From: Mariniradius saccharolyticus AK6
GTDB taxonomy: Bacteria; Bacteroidota; Bacteroidia; Cytophagales; Cyclobacteriaceae
Assembly (NCBI RefSeq): GCF_000330725.2
Contig: NZ_AMZY02000019.1
Coordinates: 1 to 64,000, forward strand
DNA: 64,000 bases
Reading direction: 5' to 3'
Both the position numbers and the translations under genes were made by a program. Numbering within the stretch: position 1 is the first letter of the stretch; each line of letters starts with the position of its first letter. The notes below the pieces were generated by a model. The model worked only from the letters and a program-made list of their open reading frames with translations. It was not told the origin of the DNA and did not search any database. This document shows, in pieces, positions 1 to 8,455 of this stretch.

Positions 1-48
1 ACCGTCAACCTATTTTAGGCACACACAGAAGACTTCGATGACTATTTA

Positions 49-54
49 AGGAGG
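49..54 (+). promoter_or_regulatory. Shine-Dalgarno site of the redoxin gene
   Basis: A perfect AGGAGG lies 6 bases before a TTG codon at 61 and 24 bases before the first in-frame ATG at 79. The spacing favours TTG as start. Bacteroidota rely little on such sites, so the ATG at 79, which opens a normal signal peptide, remains possible. Confidence 0.5.
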
Positions 55-60
55 AAAAAT

Positions 61-657
61 TTGAAGGGTAAAAAGAAAATGAAAAAGCTCATTACGTTTG
101 TTTTGTGTTTTTTGCTGATCTGGTCTTCCTTTGGTCAGCGGGTTGAGGATTTCGCATTGACAGACGTGCAAAGTGGACAGAGTTTTTCGCTAACAGACCA
201 TGCCGAATCCAAGGCGGTGGTGCTGGTGTTCACGAGTTTGAATTGCCCGTTTTCCAAACTGTACGAAGATAGGATTGTGCAAATGCATGCCGATTTTGGA
301 GCAGATGGATTCGTGTTTACGATGATCAATCCCCATTTAGGATTGGAAGAGGGTGAAAATGTTGAGGCCGCTAAAGCCCGCGCGAAAGAGAAAAAATTCT
401 TTTTTCCGATCTTGGACGACAAGTCTCAAGTTGTCACAAGGCAATTTGGGATCACAAAGTTGCCTGAGGTGGTCGTTATTACACCCAGTCCCACAGGTTG
501 GGCCATTGCCTACCGGGGGGCGATTGACAACAATCCCCAAGTTGCAGCCAATGCCAACATGAAATACCTGGAAAATGCGCTTGCGGCCATCCAAAACAGG
601 CGCAACCCAAGCCCCACATCCACCCGCCCAGTTGGATGCAACGTAAAGTCACGTTAA
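61..657 (+). CDS. exported thiol redoxin, AhpC/TSA PRX-like
   Basis: The protein has 198 residues with an N-terminal signal peptide (hydrophobic stretch about residues 10-24), so it should act in the periplasm. A thioredoxin-fold peroxiredoxin-like domain follows, with the active-site segment LNCPFSKLYEDR. Cys62 would be the reactive cysteine, and the usual second cysteine of a CxxC pair is Ser65. A second cysteine, Cys193, sits in a C-terminal TRPVGC motif that this PRX-like subgroup often carries, and it could be the resolving residue. The LPEV segment with the cis-proline and the YRGAIDN segment also fit the family. The physiological substrate is unknown. The gene stands alone and converges with the next gene, whose stop codon overlaps its end. 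The start is either TTG 61 or ATG 79. Confidence 0.82.
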   Translation: MKGKKKMKKLITFVLCFLLIWSSFGQRVEDFALTDVQSGQSFSLTDHAESKAVVLVFTSLNCPFSKLYEDRIVQMHADFGADGFVFTMINPHLGLEEGENVEAAKARAKEKKFFFPILDDKSQVVTRQFGITKLPEVVVITPSPTGWAIAYRGAIDNNPQVAANANMKYLENALAAIQNRRNPSPTSTRPVGCNVKSR

Positions 658-1487
658 TTCTCGAGTATCGAAAGCAATTCCCTGACTTCATCCATTTTTT
701 CCACCTCGCCCAGCTTTTCGAATGCCCCGATCAAGTTTCTCAGCATGCGGGCAATGATATCCAGGTTGGTGCAAGGCTCAAAAAACACGTCCTTCGGCTC
801 GATCTGCAAGTGCTCCAGGTAGTTTGAAATATCGTTTTTTCCAAAAATCAGGCCTTTATTGAAAGCGTTGATGTAGAAGGTCGTTTCCTTGGATTTGTAG
901 GTCAGGACAAAGAGGTTTGGTAAGTTGACGCCATAGATCGGCAGGCCCAGTTTCTTAGCCACCAAGAGGTATATGGCGCAGAGGCTGATGGGGTTGCCTT
1001 TTCTGCTCTCGATGACGTTGCTGATCATGCTGTTGCCTGGAGAATGGAAGTTTTTCGTATTGGCAGAAAACCGTAGCGTTCCGAAAAGCACCCCGTTGAT
1101 GATCCGTACTTGCTCAAATGGCAACAGGTCATTTTTGAAAGCCGTCCAAACCTCAAAGTAGATCTGATGCATGTCGGCATTCAACTTTTCAAATTCCAAG
1201 TCGGGATATTGATAGGTATTGATGATCCAAAGCCCAGTAAGCAAATCCTGGTCGGGCGAATTTTTCCAATCACGAAGCCGGTCTTTCAAAAGAAAAAACT
1301 GCAAATGGTGGACGAGCTCCTCGATTTCCTTTTGTAGTTCGGGATTGAAAGAGTCCTCCCATTTCTTTTCCAAGAAAGGAATCACGGAGTGTCCGAGGGA
1401 AATGATTTTGTTCTTGACGTGGGATTTGACCTCTTGATCAGAATCATCCAACAAGGAAACCAGGGCGTGCAGTTCTTTGTCAGTCAT
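654..1487 (-). CDS. SirB1-like transglutaminase-family protein
   Basis: The 277-residue cytoplasmic protein has an N-terminal helical part (about residues 1-90) and a SirB1/transglutaminase-like core. The core segment RKGNPISLCAIYLLVAKKLG matches the family's cysteine region. The following segment GVNLPNLFVLTY occupies the place where many relatives have a histidine (P-G-H-F), and here that histidine is absent. An active transglutaminase or protease is therefore doubtful. The role of this family in Bacteroidota is not established. The C-terminal 60 residues look helical. The gene converges on the redoxin gene and overlaps it by a few bases at the stop codons. Assignment to the family is firm, function is not. 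Confidence 0.75.
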   Translation of the reverse strand: MTDKELHALVSLLDDSDQEVKSHVKNKIISLGHSVIPFLEKKWEDSFNPELQKEIEELVHHLQFFLLKDRLRDWKNSPDQDLLTGLWIINTYQYPDLEFEKLNADMHQIYFEVWTAFKNDLLPFEQVRIINGVLFGTLRFSANTKNFHSPGNSMISNVIESRKGNPISLCAIYLLVAKKLGLPIYGVNLPNLFVLTYKSKETTFYINAFNKGLIFGKNDISNYLEHLQIEPKDVFFEPCTNLDIIARMLRNLIGAFEKLGEVEKMDEVRELLSILEN

Positions 1488-1582
1488 TTTTTGGATACCG
1501 ATGCGTGGGTGATGAAGTTAACAAAATCTTCGCAGCGAGAAAAGGTGCGAGTATTTCTAGATTTAGACGTGATTTCTGACTA

Positions 1583-3217
1583 CTAAGTTTGAATCACACC
1601 AACGTTGAAACGCTCGTTGATCGGGGCATGATTAGCGGCCTCAATACCCATGCTGATGATCTTTCTGGTTTCTAGTGGATCGATTACCCCATCTACCCAT
1701 AGCCTTGCGGCTGCATAGTAGGGACTGAGCTCTTCGTTGTACTTGTCGGTGATTTCCTTCAGCAATTGGTTTTCTTCCTCGGCGGAAATTACGTTTCCGG
1801 ATTTTTGAAGGGCGGATACTTTGATTTGCAGCAGAGTCTTGGCTGCAGATGCCCCACTCATCACGGCCATTTGTGCGGTAGGCCAGGAGAAAATCAGCCT
1901 CGGGTCATAGGCTTTGCCACACATCGCGTAGTTGCCGGCGCCGTAGGAGTTGCCAAGGATAAAGGTGAATTTTGGCACGACCGAATTGGCCATGGCATTT
2001 ACCATTTTGGCTCCATCCTTGATAATGCCGCCATGCTCGGCTTTGCTGCCGACCATAAATCCACTCACATCCTGCAGAAAAACCAGTGGGATTTTGCGTT
2101 GGTTGCAGTTCATGATAAACCGGGCGGCTTTGTCGGCGGAGTCCGAGTAAATGACGCCGCCCATTTGCATTTCACCTTTCTTGGTTTTGACGATTTTGCG
2201 TTGGTTGGCAATGATGCCTACCGCCCATCCATCGATCCGGGCAGTGGCACAGATCAGTGTTTTACCATAGTCGGCCTTGTATTCCTCCCAATCCGAGTTG
2301 TCCACCAAGCGTGCCAAAACCTCATTCATGTCGTAAGGCTTCACGCGATCGGTAGGGAACACATCATATAGCTCGGCAACATTTTTTGCCGGGGCCACAG
2401 GTTCCTTCCTGTCAAACCCTGCCTTTTCGCCTGCACCGATTTTGTCAAATATCTTCTTGATGGCATCGAGGCACTCCTGGTCGTTGGCGTATTTGTTGTC
2501 GGTCACGCCTGATATCTCACAGTGGGTAGTGGCGCCTCCAAGGGTCTCGTTGTCGACGACTTCGCCGATGGCAGCCTTTACCAAGTAAGAGCCTGCCAGA
2601 AAAATCGAACCGGTCTTGTCCACAATCATGGCCTCGTCGGACATAATGGGCAGGTATGCCCCCCCGGCCACGCAGCTTCCCATGATGGCGGCCACTTGTA
2701 TGATGCCCATGGATGACATGCGGGCATTGTTGCGGAATTGGCGTCCAAAATGCTCCTTGTCGGGGAAAATCTCGTTTTGCATCGGAAGGAATACGCCCGC
2801 ACTGTCCACCAAGTAAATGATCGGGAGGCGGTTTTCCATTGCGACTTCCTGTGCACGAAGGTTCTTTTTGGCAGTCATCGGAAACCAAGCCCCGGCCTTT
2901 ACGGTCGCATCGTTGGCCACGATGACACACATCCGGCCGCTGACGTAGCCGATTCCAGTCACCACGCCAGCCGATGGACAGCCACCCTCTTCCTCATACA
3001 TACCGTCCGCCGCGAATTGGCCGATTTCGAGGAATTCAGAATCTGCGTCCGTCAGGTATGCAATACGTTCCCGGGCGGTGAGTTTCCCCTTTTCATGTTC
3101 CTTGGCGATGCGGGATTTGCCGCCGCCGAGACGTACGGTTTCGGTTTTGTTTACTAGATGCTGAAGAAGCCGTTGGAATTCGGCTTCGTTGACAGTGGGT
3201 GATTTGGTTTCCATCAA
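1583..3217 (-). CDS. acyl-CoA carboxylase carboxyltransferase beta subunit (methylcrotonyl-CoA type)
   Basis: The 544-residue protein is a full-length biotin-dependent carboxyltransferase of the MccB type, which moves a carboxyl group from carboxybiotin to an acyl-CoA. Family hallmarks include GKLTARERIAYLTD near the N terminus, IVANDATVKAGAWFPMTAKK, YLVDSAGVFLPMQ, MGSCVAGGAYLPIMSDE and, in the second half, GNSYGAGNYAMCGKAYDPR. Closest in style to 3-methylcrotonyl-CoA carboxylase of leucine breakdown, although geranyl- or propionyl-CoA use cannot be excluded. No biotin carboxylase or biotin carrier subunit lies beside it, so its partner must be elsewhere. MM at the start leaves a one-codon ambiguity. 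Its need for bicarbonate links it loosely to the Dab operon at 23-30 kb. Confidence 0.9.
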   Translation of the reverse strand: MMETKSPTVNEAEFQRLLQHLVNKTETVRLGGGKSRIAKEHEKGKLTARERIAYLTDADSEFLEIGQFAADGMYEEEGGCPSAGVVTGIGYVSGRMCVIVANDATVKAGAWFPMTAKKNLRAQEVAMENRLPIIYLVDSAGVFLPMQNEIFPDKEHFGRQFRNNARMSSMGIIQVAAIMGSCVAGGAYLPIMSDEAMIVDKTGSIFLAGSYLVKAAIGEVVDNETLGGATTHCEISGVTDNKYANDQECLDAIKKIFDKIGAGEKAGFDRKEPVAPAKNVAELYDVFPTDRVKPYDMNEVLARLVDNSDWEEYKADYGKTLICATARIDGWAVGIIANQRKIVKTKKGEMQMGGVIYSDSADKAARFIMNCNQRKIPLVFLQDVSGFMVGSKAEHGGIIKDGAKMVNAMANSVVPKFTFILGNSYGAGNYAMCGKAYDPRLIFSWPTAQMAVMSGASAAKTLLQIKVSALQKSGNVISAEEENQLLKEITDKYNEELSPYYAAARLWVDGVIDPLETRKIISMGIEAANHAPINERFNVGVIQT

Positions 3218-3420
3218 GTTATTTGGGTTCAGTTTTCAGGTGGTGCTAAAATAGGGCATATTTTGCCTAAACAAAACCCGCAGGTAGAGGAGTTTGTTGG
3301 AAAGATGAAGTATCGTTTCAGTCAAGACAACGCCAGTTTAGCCCTGAGATTCCTTGAAGTGGATTCAATGGGAAAGCTTGAAAAATGCAATTCCTTTCAT
3401 CCGATCGGTCGTGACCAAGA

Positions 3421-4119
3421 CTAATCCTTTTGCCCCGCGCCTATGGGAATCCGTAGGTACACGTTCAGCGAGGTGTTTTTGCTGGTGATATTTGGATCGA
3501 TGCGGACATCCACCAGACCATAGTAATACAGCATCCCGATACTCATGCTCTTTAGCTCCTTTTTTAATTTGTATCCGACCCCGCCGATAAGGCCTGCATC
3601 AAGCCTGTAAAATTCATCACCAACTTCTCTTCGGAAATTGGCAGCACCATTTGCAGCCTCTACATCAAAATCATCGTAGGCTTTTGATCGTAAGCCTGCT
3701 TGGATACCTCCCTCCAAAAGAAATCTGTGTTTGATCCGCTGTTGCCACATGATGGGTACTGCGAATGTATTTATTTTGGTCGTTAGGGTACCATTTTGAA
3801 AAATGGCGTCCAAGTTTGGGTCCCCAAGTTGGTAGGGCTTCATACCGGTCGCTCCAAAGGAATTCTTCACCAAAACGCCGGTACTTAGAAATGAATTTTC
3901 CTTAAGCATAATATGAAAGTAAAACCCCAGGTTGAAATTATTGAGGGCCTTTGTTTCCAATGTTCCGTTGAAGTCGGTACGGTTGAATCCGCCTGTAAGG
4001 CCAAACTCAATTTTGTCGGTGTTCAGCGCATCGCCAAAAACCAATGAAATCAAAACTTGGGAGCGTGCAGTGCCGGAGACGGAGAGAAGCAGAAGTACCA
4101 ATATGATGGATTTTTTCAT
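3421..4119 (-). CDS. exported outer-membrane beta-barrel protein
   Basis: This 232-residue protein starts with a clear signal peptide (MKKSIILVLLLLSVSGTARS). Alternating hydrophobic strands with glycines follow and it ends in a strand (LNVYLRIPIGAG), as small PorT/OmpW-like barrels of Bacteroidota do. No enzymatic motif is visible. It lies between the carboxyltransferase and hutU genes on the same strand, but with gaps of about 110 to 200 bases, so it is probably its own unit. Function unknown. Confidence 0.65.
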   Translation of the reverse strand: MKKSIILVLLLLSVSGTARSQVLISLVFGDALNTDKIEFGLTGGFNRTDFNGTLETKALNNFNLGFYFHIMLKENSFLSTGVLVKNSFGATGMKPYQLGDPNLDAIFQNGTLTTKINTFAVPIMWQQRIKHRFLLEGGIQAGLRSKAYDDFDVEAANGAANFRREVGDEFYRLDAGLIGGVGYKLKKELKSMSIGMLYYYGLVDVRIDPNITSKNTSLNVYLRIPIGAGQKD

Positions 4120-4230
4120 AAGGAATTCAAATGATAGGGCATGGTTCTTTTAGCCACAACGAATGTATCCAAATTATATCAGGAAGGGAAGAAATGGGCG
4201 ATGAGGTTTAACGCAAGGAGCATTCCCTCA

Positions 4231-6222
4231 TTAAAGCAGGAATTTTTCATCCACCACCTCCGGCAATGTCACCTTCAATCCAGGTGTTCTCTCCATTTCC
4301 CGCTTGATCGCAAATAAGGCCTCTTCGTTTCGTGCCCAAGCCCGGCGGGAAATGCCATTGTTGACATCGTAGAATAACATGGATTTGAGTTTTTGGTCTG
4401 CGTCGGCTGTGCCATCAAGAAGCATTCCAAAGCCGCCGTTGATGACTTCTCCCCAGCCAACGCCGCCGCCGTTGTGGATGGAAACCCAGGTGGCACCGCG
4501 GAAACTGTCCCCGATGACATTGTGGATCGCCATGTCAGCGGTAAACTTACTGCCATCGTAGATGTTGCTCGTTTCCCGGAAAGGGGAATCCGTGCCGCTT
4601 ACATCGTGGTGGTCTCGTCCCAAGACGATTGGTGCGGAGATTTCACTGGCGCTCACCGCTTGATTGAAAGCCTCGGCAATTTTGATCCGACCTTCGGCAT
4701 CTGCATAGAGAATCCGAGCCTGCGAGCCTACGACAAGTTTGTTTTTCCCGGCTTCCTCGATCCAGCGGATGTTGTCCTGCAGTTGCTGTTGGATTTCCTT
4801 TGGTGCATTTGAACTGATTTTCTTCATCACCTCAAGGGCGATTTGGTCGGTTTTTTCCAAGTCGGCTGCGTTCCCGGAAGTACAAACCCAGCGGAATGGC
4901 CCGAAACCGAAATCAAAACACATGGGTCCCAGGATATCCTGCACGTAAGAAGGGTACTTGAAATCGATGCCATTCTCTGCCATCACAGCTGCACCGGCAC
5001 GGGATGCCTCGAGAAGGAAGGCATTTCCGTAGTCAAAAAAGTACATTCCCTTGGCAGCATGCCTGTTGATCGCAGCGGCATGGCGACGGAGGGATTCTTG
5101 GACTTTGGTTTTGAAGTTTTCCGGATCCTTTGCCATCATATCGTTAGCCTCTTCGAAACTCAGCCCCGCGGGATAGTAGCCCCCTGCCCAGGGATTGTGA
5201 AGGGAAGTCTGGTCCGAACCGAGTTCGACGTTGATGTTGTCGACGTCGAATTTTTCCCATACATCCACGATATTTCCCAGATAGGCAATGGACACGACTT
5301 CGGCATTGTTTTGCGCTTGACGTACACGGGATACAAGCTTGTCCAAGTCATCGATCAACTCATCCACCCATCCCTGCGCATGCCTCTTGTATGCTGCTTT
5401 TGGGTTGACTTCTGCGCAGACCGTGACACAACCGGCGATGTTGCCGGCCTTGGGTTGGGCACCGGACATGCCGCCAAGACCCGCTGTCAGGAAGACCTTT
5501 CCCCTTGGATTTACAGCCGTGCCCAGTTTTTTCCGAAAGGCATTCATGACCGTAATGGTAGTGCCATGGACGATTCCCTGTGGCCCAATATACATATAGG
5601 AACCCGCAGTCATCTGTCCGTATTGCGTCACGCCCAATGCATTGTAGCGCTCCCAATCGTCCGGCTTGGAGTAGTTGGGAATCATCATGCCATTGGTAAC
5701 CACGACACGCGGAGCATCTTTGGAAGAAGGGAAAAGCCCCATGGGATGCCCTGAATACATGTGGAGGGTTTGTTCTTCGTCCATTTCGGCGAGGTATTGC
5801 ATGGTAAGCAGGTACTGCGCCCAGTTTTGAAATACCGCCCCATTGCCGCCATAGGTAATCAATTCGTGTGGGTGCTGTGCCACTGCCGGATCCAGGTTGT
5901 TTTGGATCATCAACATGATAGCGGCCGCTTGTGGGGTTTTGGCCGGGTATTCAGAAATCGGCCGGGCATACATCTCGTACTCGGGGCGAAACCTGTACAT
6001 GTATATACGCCCATACTCCTGTAGTTCGGCAAAAAACTCCTGCGCCAACTCGGCATGCCAAGCCTTCGGGATGTAACGAAGCGCATTTCTGACTGCCAGT
6101 TTTTTCTCTTCCGGACTCAAAATGTCCTTGCGCTTCGGCGCATGGGATACGTTCGGGTCCAGTGGCTTTTTAGCTGGAAGCTCGGAGGGAATACCTTGGA
6201 GGATGAGTTCTTGGAATGTCAT
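4231..6222 (-). CDS. hutU: urocanate hydratase
   Basis: The 663-residue enzyme adds water to urocanate to give 4-imidazolone-5-propionate, the second step of histidine breakdown, using tightly bound NAD+. Supporting segments are ELITYGGNGAVFQNWAQYLL, YSGHPMGLFPSS, MTAGSYMYIGPQGIVHGTT, GGMSGAQPKAGNIAG (NAD-binding glycine-rich region) and FGFGPFRWVCTSG with the conserved cysteine. Length is that of the long form common in Bacteroidota. It is on the same strand as hutI and hutH but is separated from them by the MntA-HepT pair, with 147 bases between hepT and its start, so it may have its own promoter. Confidence 0.96.
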   Translation of the reverse strand: MTFQELILQGIPSELPAKKPLDPNVSHAPKRKDILSPEEKKLAVRNALRYIPKAWHAELAQEFFAELQEYGRIYMYRFRPEYEMYARPISEYPAKTPQAAAIMLMIQNNLDPAVAQHPHELITYGGNGAVFQNWAQYLLTMQYLAEMDEEQTLHMYSGHPMGLFPSSKDAPRVVVTNGMMIPNYSKPDDWERYNALGVTQYGQMTAGSYMYIGPQGIVHGTTITVMNAFRKKLGTAVNPRGKVFLTAGLGGMSGAQPKAGNIAGCVTVCAEVNPKAAYKRHAQGWVDELIDDLDKLVSRVRQAQNNAEVVSIAYLGNIVDVWEKFDVDNINVELGSDQTSLHNPWAGGYYPAGLSFEEANDMMAKDPENFKTKVQESLRRHAAAINRHAAKGMYFFDYGNAFLLEASRAGAAVMAENGIDFKYPSYVQDILGPMCFDFGFGPFRWVCTSGNAADLEKTDQIALEVMKKISSNAPKEIQQQLQDNIRWIEEAGKNKLVVGSQARILYADAEGRIKIAEAFNQAVSASEISAPIVLGRDHHDVSGTDSPFRETSNIYDGSKFTADMAIHNVIGDSFRGATWVSIHNGGGVGWGEVINGGFGMLLDGTADADQKLKSMLFYDVNNGISRRAWARNEEALFAIKREMERTPGLKVTLPEVVDEKFLL

Positions 6223-6369
6223 TGGGGGAAGTAATTGGCTGATTGGTTATTGAGTTATTAGTTACCTGGATTGGAGGAGTGGTGTTTCGGGCGATATTTT
6301 TTTGGTGAAAAACCAGAAAAAAGCAACGGGATAGAAGATTGAAGTGCATCTCAAATCGTAATTGAGGGG

Positions 6370-6717
6370 CTATTTTCCAATCAGTTTCTTAAGTTGTATT
6401 TCCAGCTTGGGTAGGTGGTATGAAAGAATTGACCAGATCATTTCGTCCGAAATACCATCATAGGCATGGATGATTTGGTTTCGCAATCCTATAATGGAAA
6501 CGGCTTCGGGCAAATTTCCCAAGAACTCCGCATCACGTTTCAGGATTCTAATGACCGCTTCACCAATGATTTCGAGATTCCGTTCGATTGCTCTTTTGAG
6601 CATCAGCTTGTATCGATATTCCTGAGCAGATGTCACATTTTCTTCGCTAAGAAACCCGTTGATTTCCGCTATCGCGAATTGGACATCGTAGAGCCATTTC
6701 TCTATTTTTTTATCCAT
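6370..6717 (-). CDS. HepT-like RNase toxin (HEPN, DUF86)
   Basis: The 115-residue protein is a HEPN-domain toxin of the HepT family, which cleaves RNA until neutralised. The catalytic motif R-x4-H-x-Y is intact as RNQIIHAY (Arg79, His84, Tyr86). Long amphipathic helices and RNLEIIGEAVIRI in the middle fit DUF86. Its start overlaps the end of the preceding mntA-like gene by 8 bases, the usual translational coupling of this toxin-antitoxin type. In known systems MntA adds AMP to the motif tyrosine, here predicted to be Tyr86. It lies inside the hut gene cluster and is probably a later insertion. Confidence 0.9.
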   Translation of the reverse strand: MDKKIEKWLYDVQFAIAEINGFLSEENVTSAQEYRYKLMLKRAIERNLEIIGEAVIRILKRDAEFLGNLPEAVSIIGLRNQIIHAYDGISDEMIWSILSYHLPKLEIQLKKLIGK

Positions 6718-7015
6718 AGATCAATTCTTTCGATTGGTTGATGGAATCGATCAGAACTGGATTTTTAAGGGTTTGTAACTCGACTAAGTCGATCTTGCGT
6801 CCAAAAACCCCTTGTAGTTCATTTTTTAGCACAAGGAAATTTTCGAAGTATTCGGAGGTTTTCATTTCCTTGAATTTGACCAAAAGATCCACATCGGAGC
6901 CTTCCGTCATTGTTCCTTTTGCGGCCGAACCAAAAAGATAAAGTTTCTCCACGTGGTGTTTTTCGCAGAGCGTTTGGATTGAATCAAGCGGAATTTCCAA
7001 GGTTTTCATTCGCAT
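6710..7015 (-). CDS. MntA-like nucleotidyltransferase antitoxin
   Basis: The 101-residue minimal nucleotidyltransferase is the antitoxin partner of the HepT-like toxin. The GS-x10-D-x-D motif is visible in FGSAAKGTMTEGSDVDLLV (Gly29, Ser30, Asp41, Asp43), and a third acidic residue is offered by KIDLVEL further on. Such proteins AMPylate the tyrosine of the toxin motif. Transcribed first in the pair, 42 bases after the hutI stop, so it could be read from the hut transcript as well as from its own promoter. Confidence 0.9.
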   Translation of the reverse strand: MRMKTLEIPLDSIQTLCEKHHVEKLYLFGSAAKGTMTEGSDVDLLVKFKEMKTSEYFENFLVLKNELQGVFGRKIDLVELQTLKNPVLIDSINQSKELIYG

Positions 7016-7057
7016 AATTTACTTATTTTATTCCTTTTTATCTTCATTCGCCCATTT

Positions 7058-8305
7058 TCAAACCCTTTCCCCCCTTTTCCAAACCATCGAGGGCTTGAGC
7101 CTGCCTTGCTGGTAGGTGATCTCTCTGTAGTCGGCGGTTGGGAAAAGGATGATGTCCGCCAATTGTCCTGAAGAAAGGCTTCCCCGATCTGTAAGTCCCA
7201 AAGCCGCCGCCGCCCGGAAGGTGATTCCAGCCAAGACCTCTAAATTGCTGAGTTTTTGGAAGGTCCCCAGTACGCTCGCCTGCATCAGCAAATCACCCAT
7301 CGGTGCCGAACCCGGATTCCAGTCGGATCCGATTGCCAGGGAAGCGCCCGCATCGAGGAGTTTTCGCGCGGGCGTGAAGCCTACCCCCAGTCCCAAAGAT
7401 GCGCCGGGCAATGCCACGGGAATCGTATCGGAATTGGCCAGCGTGGCAATTTCTTTTTCTGTACTTGCCTCCAAATGATCTGCCGACATGGCCCCGAAAT
7501 CCATCGCCACCTGCGACCCGCCCACATGAAACTGATCCGCATGGACCACAATGTCAAAGCCCAAGGCCTTGGCTTTTTCAAAGTAATTTTGGATATCCTC
7601 GGCACTAAAGGCTGTGTCCTCTATAAAGGCATCCACGCGGTTTGTAAGGTTTTCAGATTTTAGGATGGGAAAGAGTTCATCGGAGATCTTTTTGAGGTAT
7701 TCCCGCTGGTTTCCCTCAAAATCCCTCGGTCGGATATGTGCGGCCAGGCAGGTAGCAATCAGGTCTCCCTCCGTGCTTTCGCCGGCCAGCTGGATGGCCC
7801 TCAGCATTTTCAATTCCTCCTCGACCGAAAGCCCGTAGCCGCTCTTCACCTCGATCGTCGTAATGCCATCCTTCAGGTGCCTGTTGGCACGTTGTGCGGT
7901 CAACTGGGCGAGTTTTTCCAAGCTCGCTTTTCGTGTCTGGGTTACGCTTTCCCAAATACCGCCGCCCGATTTGGCGATCTCGAGGTAAGATTTTCCCGCG
8001 TTGCGCATGGCGTAATCCTGTGCCCTTGAGCCGGCAAAACAGATATGCGTATGGCAATCCACGATTCCTGGCATCGCTACAAAGTCGGTCTTGAGGTTGA
8101 CCATCTCCGCTCCAATGGACTGAGCCTCTGGGAAAATATCCCAATAGCTGCCGATTTGGTGGATTTTGTCGTTTTTCAGGAGGATTCCAGCCTCTTGGAT
8201 GATTTCCAAATCTTCATCTCGAAGTGCACCCTTCAGCGGCAGGTTTGCCATGGTGATTGCTTGCCGGATAGGGCCAATAAAGGTGTATTGGATGGTTTTC
8301 ATCAT
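7058..8305 (-). CDS. hutI: imidazolonepropionase
   Basis: The 415-residue cytoplasmic amidohydrolase opens the imidazolone ring to N-formimidoyl-L-glutamate, the third step of histidine degradation. Metal and substrate motifs are in place: VDCHTHICFAGSRAQDYAMR (HxH), VKSGYGLS, VHADQFHVGGS (metal histidine region) and GSDWNPGSAP (metal aspartate). It follows hutH with about 150 bases between and precedes the mntA-hepT pair. The gene for the last step (hutG formimidoylglutamase or a formiminotransferase) is not in the window. The start has two adjacent methionine codons. Confidence 0.95.
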   Translation of the reverse strand: MMKTIQYTFIGPIRQAITMANLPLKGALRDEDLEIIQEAGILLKNDKIHQIGSYWDIFPEAQSIGAEMVNLKTDFVAMPGIVDCHTHICFAGSRAQDYAMRNAGKSYLEIAKSGGGIWESVTQTRKASLEKLAQLTAQRANRHLKDGITTIEVKSGYGLSVEEELKMLRAIQLAGESTEGDLIATCLAAHIRPRDFEGNQREYLKKISDELFPILKSENLTNRVDAFIEDTAFSAEDIQNYFEKAKALGFDIVVHADQFHVGGSQVAMDFGAMSADHLEASTEKEIATLANSDTIPVALPGASLGLGVGFTPARKLLDAGASLAIGSDWNPGSAPMGDLLMQASVLGTFQKLSNLEVLAGITFRAAAALGLTDRGSLSSGQLADIILFPTADYREITYQQGRLKPSMVWKRGERV

Positions 8306-8455
8306 AATGCCAGGAATGTATGAATAAGTTTTTGGGACAAAGTCAGATTGGCAGAGGCCTTAGTCTTTTCAAAAAGACCCAAGGATTTTTAGGCAAGAAA
8401 GACGCTGAAACATAATTTTTTTTCTTCCCTCTTAGTGTCTTTGTGGCAATTCAAT

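Noticed and set aside
1-60. End of an upstream gene on the plus strand
   Set aside because: Two frames run a short way before stops at 39-41 and 47-49, but fewer than 16 codons are visible and nothing identifies a product.
1766-2371. Long plus-strand frame opposite the carboxyltransferase gene
   Set aside because: It is the antisense shadow of a highly conserved enzyme gene and has no family resemblance.
4843-5754. 303-codon frame opposite hutU
   Set aside because: Antisense to hutU; cysteine- and histidine-rich composition is typical of shadow frames.
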